47,769 bases of DNA from Bacillota bacterium (GCA_029548445.1 JAKPNJ010000358.1:1-47769); one strand, 5' to 3'; positions 8,857 to 17,737 are shown, counted from the first letter of the stretch. Notes: generated from the sequence alone by a model not told the origin. Made by a program: numbers and translations.

Positions 8857-11043
8857 CTACAGCCGGAACAGGATTTCCCGGTAGATCGTCCGGACGAAAG
8901 TCAGGACTTCGCCGGACAACGACAGCACGAGATAGCCGATGAAGACGAGGAACACGATTCCCACCAGGGTCAGGACCATGTTGGCCACGGTTTTCTTCAG
9001 GGTGAATCCATGGGTCTCAAGACAGCCGGCCAACAGGAGGAATCCCGTCCATACCTGCGCCAGGACATCCAGGACGATATAGAACGCGCCCTCCTCGAGG
9101 ATCAGGACATGGCTCAGCATCAGCAGCGGAATCCGGAACAGCACCATGGGCACCAGGGCGTAGGCCGTAAAGACGACGATGTCCCGGAAGGTCCCCTCCC
9201 CTTCCATGAGGGAAGTCAGGCACCAGTTGGCGACACACCACAACAAGAGGGTCATGACAACCTTGGCCACTTCCAGGGCCAGGTTCACATGCCGGATGTC
9301 CACCGGATTGAACAGGAAGCCGGTCATCATGATCCGCAGGACCTGGACCGCGAGGAATCCCAGCAACAGGATGCCGGCCGCAGCCAGGGTCGTCCGGTTC
9401 CGCCTCTCGTGCTTCAGTTCCGCGAATCCCCTGAAGGGATGGACCAGGATGCGGAAGGCGTGGTCCAGGGCCCCCGGCAGGGAGATGTCGGCCTTTCCCG
9501 GTCCGGCCGGGACCGCTCCGCGCCGCCTCCTTCGGTTCGCGAGGAGAACGGCCAGCAGGACCAGGATCGCCGCCGCACTGGCGAACCAGGGAAAGATCCG
9601 GGACACAACCTGCCGCCGGTGCAGCTTGAATGCCTTGGAGTACCCTTCCCGATCCCGTCCCAGCAGGAAACTCGCCATGGCCTCCCGGTAGCGCCGTTCC
9701 CGCATCAGGGCCTTTCCGATCCCCACATGGGCCAGCTCGAGATTGGCATTCAGGGCCCGGACCTGGGTCCAGGTTTCGGCGGCCTGCCCGAAATCGCTGC
9801 CCTGCTGGCTCGTGACGGCATCCAGGATCAGGCGGCCGTAGACAGTCGGCTCGAATACCTGGATCAGGGCGGTTCCGGCATCCAGCACCAGGACATCGTC
9901 GCCCCGGGTGTCCAGGGCCACGGCCGACCGGAAGGTACCGGCCTGGCTGCCATTCTGCCCGAAAACGAACAGCAGGTTCCCGTCCTGGTCGTACCCGAAC
10001 ACCCGTCCCCGCTTGTTGTCGACGGTATAGAAGATGCCGTCTTTCGCTGCCGCCACGTCGAAAAAGACGCTGTACCCGCTTTCGGATCCGACCCAGAGTG
10101 GGCCCTGGTCTCCGATGAGAGGCAGCGTCCGGGTCCGGATCACGTCGATGCCGCCGGGATTCAGGCGCTTGACCGCAGACCCCGACAGATTGTTCTCGAT
10201 CTGGGAAACAGCCATCAGGAATCCGTCGCCCGCCAGGTCCAGGCTCCGGAAATTCACCGGAACGAACAGGCCCATGGCCTCCCGCTGGCGCCGGGTGGCC
10301 ACCGCCCGCCAGAAAAGCTCCCACAGGTTCGGCGACACGAGGTTCGTCCCGACGAACCCGGTAAAGGTTCCGTCGCCCGTCATTTCCACGATGCCCTCGA
10401 TGAGGTTCTCGCCCACCACGTACAGGGTGCCCGCCCTGTCCACCGCCACGCGAAGGGGCTTGTACTCGGTTTTTTCGCCAATCAGGGTCGTGTCGGGCCG
10501 TCCATACTCCCGGACCAGCGCCAGGCTGCGGTCGAAGGACAGGATCCGGCCGTTCCCGGTGTCCGCGACATAGAGGGTTCCGTCTTCCGCGATGCAGACC
10601 CCGCTCGGGGCCGAAAGCGTATCCTCGAGGCCGTCGTTGTCGAAGGTCGACAGGACTTCCGTTTCCCCGGTCGAGAGCCAGGCCAGGACGACCCGGTTGT
10701 TGCCCGTGTCGGCAATGGCCAGCAGGTCCTCCGCCTCGTCCAGGAAGAGGTCCGACGGCGAGGAGAGGGCGCCGACGCCCAGCGAAACGCCGTCCAGGGT
10801 CCTGTCCGGCAGATAGGCCGGCGGGGCGGAGAGAATCGTGGCCTGGTCCGTCGAGTACTGGTATCCCTGGTAGGGAATCGCGCCGGTTTCCAGGGCATGG
10901 GCCGGGCGATGTCCCGCCAGGACAGGGCATACGGCCGCAAGGATCGAGAGAAGGATGGCCGGCAGGGCACGGGAAGCCGGGCGGACGGCCGGGCGGAGAG
11001 CTGGGCGGAGAAACGGGCGGGGGCGCCTGGCTTTCCAGTTCAT
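8857..11043 (-). CDS. NHL beta-propeller-TPR-YIP1 fusion membrane protein (copy A)
   Basis: A 728-residue fusion. After an Arg/Pro-rich N-terminus and a hydrophobic export signal (about 28-45), residues about 95-400 hold NHL-type blades (IADTGNNRVV, VADTGNGRIL, VDNKRGRVFGYDQDG), predicted outside the membrane. TPR-like helices follow (about 415-475, AHVGIGKALMRERRYREAM), then a membrane helix (about 485-505) with a five-Arg stop-transfer end, and a YIP1 domain with four to five helices (about 525-728, LVHPFRGFAELK). The ATG at 11043 is preferred to a GTG two codons upstream because AGGGGGAG lies 5 nt before it. In copy B the same parts are two genes, NHL-TPR-TM and YIP1. The NHL part may bind ligand or protein partners; no enzyme motif is seen. 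Confidence 0.85.
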   Translation of the reverse strand: MNWKARRPRPFLRPALRPAVRPASRALPAILLSILAAVCPVLAGHRPAHALETGAIPYQGYQYSTDQATILSAPPAYLPDRTLDGVSLGVGALSSPSDLFLDEAEDLLAIADTGNNRVVLAWLSTGETEVLSTFDNDGLEDTLSAPSGVCIAEDGTLYVADTGNGRILSFDRSLALVREYGRPDTTLIGEKTEYKPLRVAVDRAGTLYVVGENLIEGIVEMTGDGTFTGFVGTNLVSPNLWELFWRAVATRRQREAMGLFVPVNFRSLDLAGDGFLMAVSQIENNLSGSAVKRLNPGGIDVIRTRTLPLIGDQGPLWVGSESGYSVFFDVAAAKDGIFYTVDNKRGRVFGYDQDGNLLFVFGQNGSQAGTFRSAVALDTRGDDVLVLDAGTALIQVFEPTVYGRLILDAVTSQQGSDFGQAAETWTQVRALNANLELAHVGIGKALMRERRYREAMASFLLGRDREGYSKAFKLHRRQVVSRIFPWFASAAAILVLLAVLLANRRRRRGAVPAGPGKADISLPGALDHAFRILVHPFRGFAELKHERRNRTTLAAAGILLLGFLAVQVLRIMMTGFLFNPVDIRHVNLALEVAKVVMTLLLWCVANWCLTSLMEGEGTFRDIVVFTAYALVPMVLFRIPLLMLSHVLILEEGAFYIVLDVLAQVWTGFLLLAGCLETHGFTLKKTVANMVLTLVGIVFLVFIGYLVLSLSGEVLTFVRTIYREILFRL

Positions 11044-11054
11044 GGCCACTCCCC

Positions 11055-11909
11055 CTATTCCTTGATGCCCGACGTGGTCATGGTTTCGATGACCTGCGTC
11101 TGGGTCAGGATGAAAGCCCCCAGGGGCACCAGCAGCATGAGGAACGCCACAGCCGATCCCGTACCCGCCCGGGCGATGCCGCCCGCCAGGATTTGGGACA
11201 GGGCCTGGGGCAGGGATTTCAGCTGTTCCTTGTAGATATAGGGGCTGGTGTTGTTCCAGAGGGCCTGGACCGTCAGGATGACCAGGGTCAGCCAGGCGGG
11301 CTTGACGGCGGGCATGGCGATGGACCAGAAGACCCGGAATTCCCTTGCGCCGTCGATGCGGGCCGATTCCAGCAGGGAGTCCGGGACGGTGGTCATGAAC
11401 TGCCGCATCAGGTACAGGCCGAGGCTGGCCTGGATGGCCGGGATGATGATCGACAGGGGGGTGTCGATCAGGTTCAGTCGGGACAGGATCAGGTATGAGG
11501 GGACCTGGGTCACGGCGCCGGAGAACATGAGGGTCAGGACGATGGTGGAAAACATCAGGTTGCGTCCCCGAAATTCATGCTTGGCCAGGGCGAAGGCGGC
11601 CATGGAGGCCAGGACCACGTGGCCGACCGTGCCTGCGGTCGTGACGAAGAGGGTGTTGAAGACATAGCGGGTGAAGGGCACCCAGGACTCTCCCATCAGG
11701 ACCAGGAGGGAGGCGAAATTGTCCAGGGTGGGGTTTCGGACAAAAAAGCGGGGCGGGTACAGGAACAGCTCGTCGATGGGCTTGAAGGCGGTGCTGATGA
11801 CATAGGCCAGGGGCAGGGCCATGAAGCCGGCCAGGACCAGCAGGAAGGCAAACGAAGCGATGTTGCCGCCCAGGGACCGGTTGACCTTGTGGGTTCGTTG
11901 CTCCGCCAT
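11055..11909 (-). CDS. Carbohydrate ABC permease, MalG type (MalG1, copy A)
   Basis: A 284-residue permease with six predicted helices. The N-terminal segment STAFKPIDELFLYPPRFFV is nearly identical to the copy-B protein at 44720-45637 (TTAFKPFDELFLYPPRFFV), and both end in VIETMT-SGIK. The EAA loop is at about 180-187 (ESARIDGARE followed by AMPAVKP). It begins 1 bp after the MalF1 stop and should form a heterodimer with it. No ATPase is encoded nearby, so a shared MsmX-like ATPase elsewhere is assumed. Confidence 0.93.
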   Translation of the reverse strand: MAEQRTHKVNRSLGGNIASFAFLLVLAGFMALPLAYVISTAFKPIDELFLYPPRFFVRNPTLDNFASLLVLMGESWVPFTRYVFNTLFVTTAGTVGHVVLASMAAFALAKHEFRGRNLMFSTIVLTLMFSGAVTQVPSYLILSRLNLIDTPLSIIIPAIQASLGLYLMRQFMTTVPDSLLESARIDGAREFRVFWSIAMPAVKPAWLTLVILTVQALWNNTSPYIYKEQLKSLPQALSQILAGGIARAGTGSAVAFLMLLVPLGAFILTQTQVIETMTTSGIKE

Positions 11910-11910
11910 G

Positions 11911-12813
11911 TCAGGTCCCCACTTTCGACAGCAGCCGCTGGACCAGCTTGTTCAGCCCCACCATGGCCAGGAAAAGGATCGTGGCGATGGCCGAGGCGTA
12001 TCCCATGTCGAAGCGGAGGATGCCATAGTCCATGATGTGGGTCACGATGGTGTGGGCGCCATAGTCGACGCTGGGGAAGCCGGCCAGGTTGACGCTGACG
12101 TCGGCCACGGCCAGGGCGGCCGTAATCTGGATCACGGCGCCGAACATCAGCTGGGGACGGATGTTGGGAAGCGTGATATACCAGAGTTCCTGCCAGCGGT
12201 TGCGGATGCCGTCGATGGCGCCGGCCTCGTACTGGTCCCGGTCCACGCCCTTGAGCCCCGCGACGAAGGCCAGGAAGCTCGTCCCCAGGCTGAGCCAGAT
12301 CGATACGAGGATGATGACGCCCAGCATCGTCCGGGGATCCTCCAGCCACGCCACGGGGTCCCGGAGCAGGCCCAGCCGCACCAGGAAGCTGTTGATGTAG
12401 CCATAGGCGTCCCCTGAAAACATGACCGCCCAGATCATGTACACGGCCCCCGAAATCGAGGGGGCGTAGAAGACCACGGTCAGGACCGACCGGAGTCCCT
12501 GGCGCAGGTCGTGGATCAGCCAGGCCAGCAACAGGCAGGCCGTGTAGCTGACCGGGCCGGTCAGGAAGGCGAAGACGAAGGTGTTTCGCACGGCAATGAG
12601 GAAGACCTCGTCATTCAGGAGCAGTCGGCGGTAGTTCTCCCAGAAGATGAAGCGGGGCGCCTCCAGCACATTGTAGTAGGTCAGGCTCAGGACCATGGAG
12701 GACAGGACCGGCAGGACCGTAAACACCAGGAACAGCAGGAGATAGGGCGCCAGCAGCAGGTAGGGGGCCCGGTGCTTTCTCAGATACTCCAGGATCGGCC
12801 TACTCCGCATCAT
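11911..12813 (-). CDS. Sugar ABC permease, MalF type (MalF1, copy A)
   Basis: A permease of about 300 residues. The open frame extends upstream to 12885, but those codons lie inside the giant SBP gene. The ATG at 12813 sits 6 nt after GGAAGGGG and gives the protein MMRSRPILEYL; the ATG at 12810 is an alternative. The first helix is APYLLLFLVFTVLPVLSSM, followed by a YYNVLEAPRF motif shared with the permease at 37527 (YFNMLEAPSF). The EAA motif reads YEAGAIDG, with Gly for the usual second Ala, then ITLPNIRP. Its start overlaps the end of the giant SBP gene by 14 bp. Confidence 0.9.
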   Translation of the reverse strand: MMRSRPILEYLRKHRAPYLLLAPYLLLFLVFTVLPVLSSMVLSLTYYNVLEAPRFIFWENYRRLLLNDEVFLIAVRNTFVFAFLTGPVSYTACLLLAWLIHDLRQGLRSVLTVVFYAPSISGAVYMIWAVMFSGDAYGYINSFLVRLGLLRDPVAWLEDPRTMLGVIILVSIWLSLGTSFLAFVAGLKGVDRDQYEAGAIDGIRNRWQELWYITLPNIRPQLMFGAVIQITAALAVADVSVNLAGFPSVDYGAHTIVTHIMDYGILRFDMGYASAIATILFLAMVGLNKLVQRLLSKVGT

Positions 12814-15703
12814 CGCCATCCCCTTCCGCATCCAGTCCCAGCTCGTTCCGCTTGGACCGAATCTCGTCATCGATGACCTCGACATACTCCAGGAGGGTCT
12901 CCTTCGGTTCGTCTTCCTGGAACAGGACCCGGCGGAAGGCGTTGTTCACGTGGCGGCTGGTGTAGTAGCCGCCGGGAACCTCCGGAATGGCCCTGACCGA
13001 GCGCCACTGGTCCTCCAGCACCCCCAGGTCCCGGGCGGTCCAGGGCAGGCTTCGGAACGCTTCCACATTGGCCGTCGGATACCGGGCCGATGTGCCGAGG
13101 AGGCTTTCGATCCGCTGGCCGAAGCGGAGCTGGATCGCATCGGATGTGTACCAGTCGAGGAACGCCCAGGCCTTCTCCTTGGCCCGGCTGTTCCGGAGCA
13201 TCATGCAGGCGTTGCCTCCGCCGGCCACATCCCGGTCCAGGGTGCCGTCCTGCTTCCGGATGCCCGGGACGGGCCCGAAATCCCACAACCCCCAAATTTC
13301 CGGCGCCGACAGGCTCAGCAGGTTGAAGAATGTGTAGTCCTCGATAACCGCCGGCATTTCGCCGGTACGGAACCGGTTGGCCGCATCATAGCGGTAGGGC
13401 AGGCTGTAATCGGTATACAGGGCCGTCCACAGGCGGAAGGCTTCCACGGCCGCGGTCTCGGAGAGGCCGCTGCGGCGGCCGTCATCAATGTAGAAAGTGC
13501 CGTCCAGCTGGTAGAGGAACGTGCCGAGACTGTGGATGATGGGCTGCAGGCCGGCGTTCATGTTGTTCTTCTGGAGTCGGGCGGCGATGGTCCTGAAGTC
13601 ATCCCAGGTGTCCGGCGGCTGGAGGCTAAGCTCCGCGAAGATATCCAGCCGGTAGAAAAACATCGGGAACGTATGGGTTTCGGGCAGGGCGAACACCTTC
13701 CCGTCGAGGGTGAACGGGAGAAGGGCACTGTCCCGGAATCGAGCCGTTACCTGGGGGAATGTCGGGAAAGCCGACAGGTCCTCGACGGCGCTCCGGATGG
13801 CATAATTGATCGGCTCGGCACCGCCGCACTGGAGGGCGACATCGGGTCCCCGGCCGGCTACCGTGGCAGGCAGCAGCTGGTTCTGGACCAGCTTCAGGAC
13901 AACGGGAATCCCGGTTCCCGGCGTGAAATCGTTGTCGATCAGTTCCTTCAGGATACTGGCCTGGTCCCGGCCGGTCTGGACCCAGACCTCGATGGCGCCG
14001 GCGGTGCCGGTTTCCACATCTCCCAGGTCACTGTAGTCGAAAAGGAAGGACGCCAGGAAGGACCGGATTTCGTGGGCCAGGGACCTCAGGAAGCCGGCCC
14101 GGGCGGGGGGCAGCAGGGCATCGGGGCCGTGGATGGCGATGGTGTCGATCTCGATCGGCTGCTGGCGGACGGAGATGACCCAGGTGCCCAGGGCCCCGAT
14201 ATTGGACTTGAAACTCGCCAGGCGGTTCTGGACCTCTTCGGGCCGTTCCGTGAACTCATCCAGCTGGACCGCCAGGGACTGCAGGACGGCACTCAGGCTT
14301 CCCCGCCCGCCTGTCAGGGCCATGAGGTCGACATTCATCTGCCGAAGCGCTTTCGCCTGGTCCGAGAACGCCGCGAACACCTCCGGCAATTTCCGGTCCA
14401 GAAGATAGTCCCGAAACGGATCCGGCACGGCGCCGGTGACCATGACCACTTTCCGGTAGGCCCGGTTCAGGTCCAGGATAATGGCTTCCATCCTGGACAC
14501 CAGGTCGGCGGCCTGTCCCAGCGTGACCTCCAGCCGGATCACGTTGTCTCCCGCCTGGAGCCGGACGGGCGTGGCGGGTCCCCGCCAGTCCCAGTCCAGG
14601 CCATAGGGGAACCGAAGATCCTCCAGGTCCCGGTACTGGACCTCTCCGTTTACGGACAGGCGCCGGGTGCAGAAAGAGCCGCTGAGATAATTCTGGCGGG
14701 ACCGGAAGGACAGCCGGTACAAGCCGTCCTCCGGCACCCGGACGACCCATTCGATCCATTGGCCCGGGGTGGACCAGGCCCGTCCCCCGATGGTGTTCAT
14801 GCGGATCCGGACCGGGTCGTAGGGGAAGGTGGCCGGGGAGGTCCGGTCACTTCGCGCGACCAGGGTCGAGTCCGACTTCGCCCCGGCCTGTTCGGCCTGG
14901 ACCACCTGGAGGTAGGCGCCCATGTCCGTCAGTCCGCCGGATGCGGCATCGTTCAGGAACTCCGTGACGGAGGGGGCCTGGGAGGCTCGGGCGAGGAGGA
15001 TCCGGCGGATGGCCACGGGTTCCCGGACGGACGACAAGGTCAGGCGATGGAGGCCCGCCTCCAGGTGGAAGGACAGGGGGTCGGCCTGGAGGCCGGAGGC
15101 GTCCCGGATCCAGGTCCCCTCCCATCGCGGGTCTTCTTCCAGGAGCGGGATCAGGTCGTTGCCCAGCCTGTCCCGCAGGTCTCCCGGTCGCACGGAATCC
15201 CGGAAGACCCGGGGCAGGACGATGCGTTCGGCTTCCCGGAACGGAACCGTCCCGTCGACCTGCAGGCTTCTCTCCACGAGACCGCCGCGGCCGGGCAGCG
15301 GATAGTACTCGATCCAGGCCTGGTACAGGGCGGTTTCCGGCACGTCGATCTCGAAGGTCGCAAACCCGGTTTCCCCCGTGGCGAGGATGGGGCCGTTCCA
15401 GCCTCCCAGGGACGCAAGGACCGTACAGCCTTCCGCCCCGACCGTTTCGGCCGGCAGGATCTCCAGGCTGCCGGAGGCCGGGGGTGTACCGCCATGGAGG
15501 GCCAGGTAGTCCCGATACGGGATCGCTGTCCCATCCGTCCGGGCCGCTGCGACGGCAGCGAAGGCGGCATCCCCCGGACTGGCAATGTCCGCAGGGATGA
15601 CCAGGGCGGAGGCCACGGGTATCCCCGCCTGGCCGCCCGAGGAAAGCAGGACCAACGCCGCGGCGAGAGCCGCCAGGAGTCGCCTGGAAACAGGGCCGGT
15701 CAT
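12800..15703 (-). CDS. Giant multidomain ABC solute-binding protein (copy A)
   Basis: At 967 residues this is about twice the usual sugar-binding protein length. A signal peptide (1-34, no lipobox) is followed by a beta-sandwich similar to carbohydrate-binding domains (about 80-240: FEIDVPETALYQAWIEYY, LQVDG), a second one (about 300-412: WVVRVPEDGLYRLSF, LSVNG, LQAGDNVIRLEV), a helical segment (about 412-560), and a family-1 SBP domain (about 568-930: IEVWVQTGRDQ, GRGPDVALQCGG, FPMFFYRLDIF, EKAWAFLDWYTSD). The extra N-terminal domains could hold a long glycan or position the SBP away from the membrane; this is inference. The ATG at 15703 overlaps the GH43 stop as ATGA. It is homologous to the gene at the right edge of the window. 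Confidence 0.88.
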   Translation of the reverse strand: MTGPVSRRLLAALAAALVLLSSGGQAGIPVASALVIPADIASPGDAAFAAVAAARTDGTAIPYRDYLALHGGTPPASGSLEILPAETVGAEGCTVLASLGGWNGPILATGETGFATFEIDVPETALYQAWIEYYPLPGRGGLVERSLQVDGTVPFREAERIVLPRVFRDSVRPGDLRDRLGNDLIPLLEEDPRWEGTWIRDASGLQADPLSFHLEAGLHRLTLSSVREPVAIRRILLARASQAPSVTEFLNDAASGGLTDMGAYLQVVQAEQAGAKSDSTLVARSDRTSPATFPYDPVRIRMNTIGGRAWSTPGQWIEWVVRVPEDGLYRLSFRSRQNYLSGSFCTRRLSVNGEVQYRDLEDLRFPYGLDWDWRGPATPVRLQAGDNVIRLEVTLGQAADLVSRMEAIILDLNRAYRKVVMVTGAVPDPFRDYLLDRKLPEVFAAFSDQAKALRQMNVDLMALTGGRGSLSAVLQSLAVQLDEFTERPEEVQNRLASFKSNIGALGTWVISVRQQPIEIDTIAIHGPDALLPPARAGFLRSLAHEIRSFLASFLFDYSDLGDVETGTAGAIEVWVQTGRDQASILKELIDNDFTPGTGIPVVLKLVQNQLLPATVAGRGPDVALQCGGAEPINYAIRSAVEDLSAFPTFPQVTARFRDSALLPFTLDGKVFALPETHTFPMFFYRLDIFAELSLQPPDTWDDFRTIAARLQKNNMNAGLQPIIHSLGTFLYQLDGTFYIDDGRRSGLSETAAVEAFRLWTALYTDYSLPYRYDAANRFRTGEMPAVIEDYTFFNLLSLSAPEIWGLWDFGPVPGIRKQDGTLDRDVAGGGNACMMLRNSRAKEKAWAFLDWYTSDAIQLRFGQRIESLLGTSARYPTANVEAFRSLPWTARDLGVLEDQWRSVRAIPEVPGGYYTSRHVNNAFRRVLFQEDEPKETLLEYVEVIDDEIRSKRNELGLDAEGDGDDAE

Positions 15704-16578
15704 GGCCGAACCTCCAGGCTGCCGCGGTTCTCCACCAACTCGAAGAATTTCGGCCTTTCCTCGCCCGGTGGGCCGTTGGGCTGGTGAAGCGCCATGAAGA
15801 GCCTGTCATCCGTCGTTTGAAACACCATGCCGTGTCCGCCGTCCTGTCGGAACAGGGGTTCCTCCTGCTGAACCCAGGGACCCAGGATGGATCCGGATAC
15901 CGATCGGGCGATCCCCACCGCATATCCCGTGGAGGACAGGCTGGACCAGGTCATGAGCAGGGACCCCTCCCGGGTCCGGTACAGGAAGGGCCCGTCCGTC
16001 ACATAATCTCCATATGCCGTCTTGTCGTTCCAGTTCTGCGGGGACGTCCAGGGGGCCTCGGAGGCCCGGAACAGCAGGACCGGTTCCGACGCGGCCCGGG
16101 TGAGGTCGGGGGTCAGGGCCATGGCATGGATTTCTCCGTCCCGCACCTGGGTCCACTCGTGGCTGAATACGAGATAGGGTGTCCCGCCTTCCACATGAAG
16201 GGTACCGTCCAGGCACTCCCAATCCGGCGGCGTCACCGGGCCATCGGCCAGTGGCAGGAAGGGGCCCAGGGGACTCCCGGACACAAGGATCTGCGTCGCC
16301 CGGGGTCTCCCCTGGCGGAAAAAGGAAGCGAACATGAAGAAGCGGCCGTTGTACACGTGCACTTCCGGGGCCCAGAAGTTCTCGTTCGCCCAGAAACCCG
16401 CCGGCGGCCGAAACACGGGATACGGCCCGTCCCAATGGACCAGGTCCGTTCCCGAATAGGCGAGGAAGCCCTCGGCGGGGCCGGACCAGCAGTTCCGGTC
16501 TGTTGTCCCGTACAGGTAGTAGGTTCCCCCGACAGGGAGAATGAACGGGTCCCGGATCCGGATCTCCTCGCTTCTCAT
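15700..16578 (-). CDS. GH43-family glycoside hydrolase (cytoplasmic)
   Basis: A 292-residue protein without signal peptide, the size of a single five-bladed propeller domain. It shows the GH43 signatures: IRDPFIL near the N-terminus (Asp10, general base), NFWAPEVHVYNGRFFMF (about 68-83), LDGTLHVEGG (Asp124, candidate pKa modulator), YLVFSHEW (Glu141) and VTDGPFLYR (Asp195 where many GH43 enzymes have Glu). It probably removes arabinose, xylose or a related residue from imported oligosaccharides. Its start follows GGGGGTGGGACAGG. It is translationally coupled to the giant SBP gene. Its position at the head of copy A suggests a plant hemicellulose or pectin side-chain target, but the specificity cannot be read from the sequence. 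Confidence 0.8.
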   Translation of the reverse strand: MRSEEIRIRDPFILPVGGTYYLYGTTDRNCWSGPAEGFLAYSGTDLVHWDGPYPVFRPPAGFWANENFWAPEVHVYNGRFFMFASFFRQGRPRATQILVSGSPLGPFLPLADGPVTPPDWECLDGTLHVEGGTPYLVFSHEWTQVRDGEIHAMALTPDLTRAASEPVLLFRASEAPWTSPQNWNDKTAYGDYVTDGPFLYRTREGSLLMTWSSLSSTGYAVGIARSVSGSILGPWVQQEEPLFRQDGGHGMVFQTTDDRLFMALHQPNGPPGEERPKFFELVENRGSLEVRP

Positions 16579-16602
16579 CCTGTCCCACCCCCTTTCATCC
16601 GA

Positions 16603-17601
16603 TCAGGCATACCGGCCATGGGTCATGGCGGTCCGGATCATGGAGTAGTAGTTCTCGGCCGGCACGGCATCGCAGATGGAATGGCTGGAGGCGCAGACAT
16701 ATCCCCCGTCCCCGGCCAGTCCGTCGATGTGGGCTCGGGTGTCCGCCGCAACTTCTTCGGGCGTTCCGAAGGCCAGGACGCCGTCGATGGCCATGTTGCC
16801 CGACAGGCAGAATCGATCCCCATACGCCCGCTTGATGGCATAGATATCGTTGCACCCTGCCTGGATCGGCGTCAGGACATCGACTCCCAATTCGGCGAGC
16901 CAGGGAAGGACCGGATCCAGGCGGCCGCAGCAGTGGAACTGGATCGGGGTCCGGATCAGGCTACGTATGGCATCGACCAGCTTTCGGATTCGGGGCATCC
17001 AGGCGATCTCGTAGAAGTCGCGCATGACCAGCAGGCCGCGGTTGTCGGCCAGGTCGTCGGCGATTTCCACGAATGCGAAGGGCAGGCCTGACAAAGTCTC
17101 CAGGATGGCGATCTGTCGGTCCAGCTGGAGATCCATCATGGTTTCGACAAGGGCCGGATCGTCGTATAGGTTCAGCATGCACGACTCGATGGGAATGGGA
17201 CCGGTCGAGTACAGGGTCGTAAAGAAGGGACCCGCCGTCATCAGGCCGACGCCCATCCGGTCGGGCACGATCCGGAAAAAGGATTCGGCCTTGTGTCGGG
17301 CATGGGCCAGGTCCGGGGGCGGCAGGCGCTCGAGATCTTCCCGGGTCCGGATCGCGCCGCCCTGGCCCAGCCAGGACTGGAGGTTGCAGATCACGGCGTC
17401 CTGGGATGTCTTCCTGGCGACCTCGATCTGCACCTCGGGCTCCAGCATGTCGGACCGGGCCGCAGCGGGATGGTCCCATCCCATAATGGCGGCCAGGGCG
17501 CCCGGATCGATGCTGATCTCGAGGTTCGGCACGCGGTCGTGCTTTCGCCTCGCAAAGGCGGCCAGCAGGCGGTCGATGTCGGGACTGTCATAATGGGACA
17601 T
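16603..17601 (-). CDS. Uroporphyrinogen decarboxylase (URO-D) family protein, MtaA-like
   Basis: A 332-residue cytoplasmic protein. The ATG at 17601 is chosen because AAAGGATGG lies just upstream; the open frame extends 13 codons further without support. The C-terminal half carries IQFHCCGRLDP (His223, Cys225) and a later GVDVLTPIQAGCNDI, the His-x-Cys...Cys arrangement that binds zinc in MtaA/CmuA-type cobamide methyltransferases of the URO-D superfamily. It is therefore more likely a methyltransferase relative than a haem enzyme. Such genes often appear in sugar clusters of anaerobes, where their role is not settled; removal of O-methyl groups from sugars is one untested idea. It is the first gene of the left run and has a candidate promoter upstream. 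Confidence 0.75.
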   Translation of the reverse strand: MSHYDSPDIDRLLAAFARRKHDRVPNLEISIDPGALAAIMGWDHPAAARSDMLEPEVQIEVARKTSQDAVICNLQSWLGQGGAIRTREDLERLPPPDLAHARHKAESFFRIVPDRMGVGLMTAGPFFTTLYSTGPIPIESCMLNLYDDPALVETMMDLQLDRQIAILETLSGLPFAFVEIADDLADNRGLLVMRDFYEIAWMPRIRKLVDAIRSLIRTPIQFHCCGRLDPVLPWLAELGVDVLTPIQAGCNDIYAIKRAYGDRFCLSGNMAIDGVLAFGTPEEVAADTRAHIDGLAGDGGYVCASSHSICDAVPAENYYSMIRTAMTHGRYA

Positions 17602-17641
17602 GGACCATCCTTTCATCGGGATGCAATGTGCCTCCACCACT

Positions 17642-17670
17642 TATATACATACTATACAGAGAAGCTCCAA
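17642..17670 (-). promoter_or_regulatory. Candidate promoter of the left glycan run
   Basis: On the minus strand, TTGGAG (17665-17670) and TATATA (17642-17647) are separated by 17 nt, about 40 nt upstream of the URO-D start. The match to the sigma-70 consensus is modest (3/6 and 4/6), but this is an AT-rich patch in GC-rich DNA and the only sizeable non-coding stretch before eleven same-strand genes. The repeat TGTATA-GTA-TGTATA overlaps the -10 and could be an operator. Confidence 0.35.
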
Positions 17671-17737
17671 TATTGCACATGTCCGATCGTCATCCTGACA
17701 TGGAGAATTCTTCCCCTCCCGATCCATTCCTTTTCCG

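Noticed and set aside
12950-15787. 945-codon plus-strand open frame opposite the giant SBP gene
   Set aside because: It mirrors a well-supported gene, lacks a ribosome site and recognisable domains, and long antisense frames are expected at this GC content.
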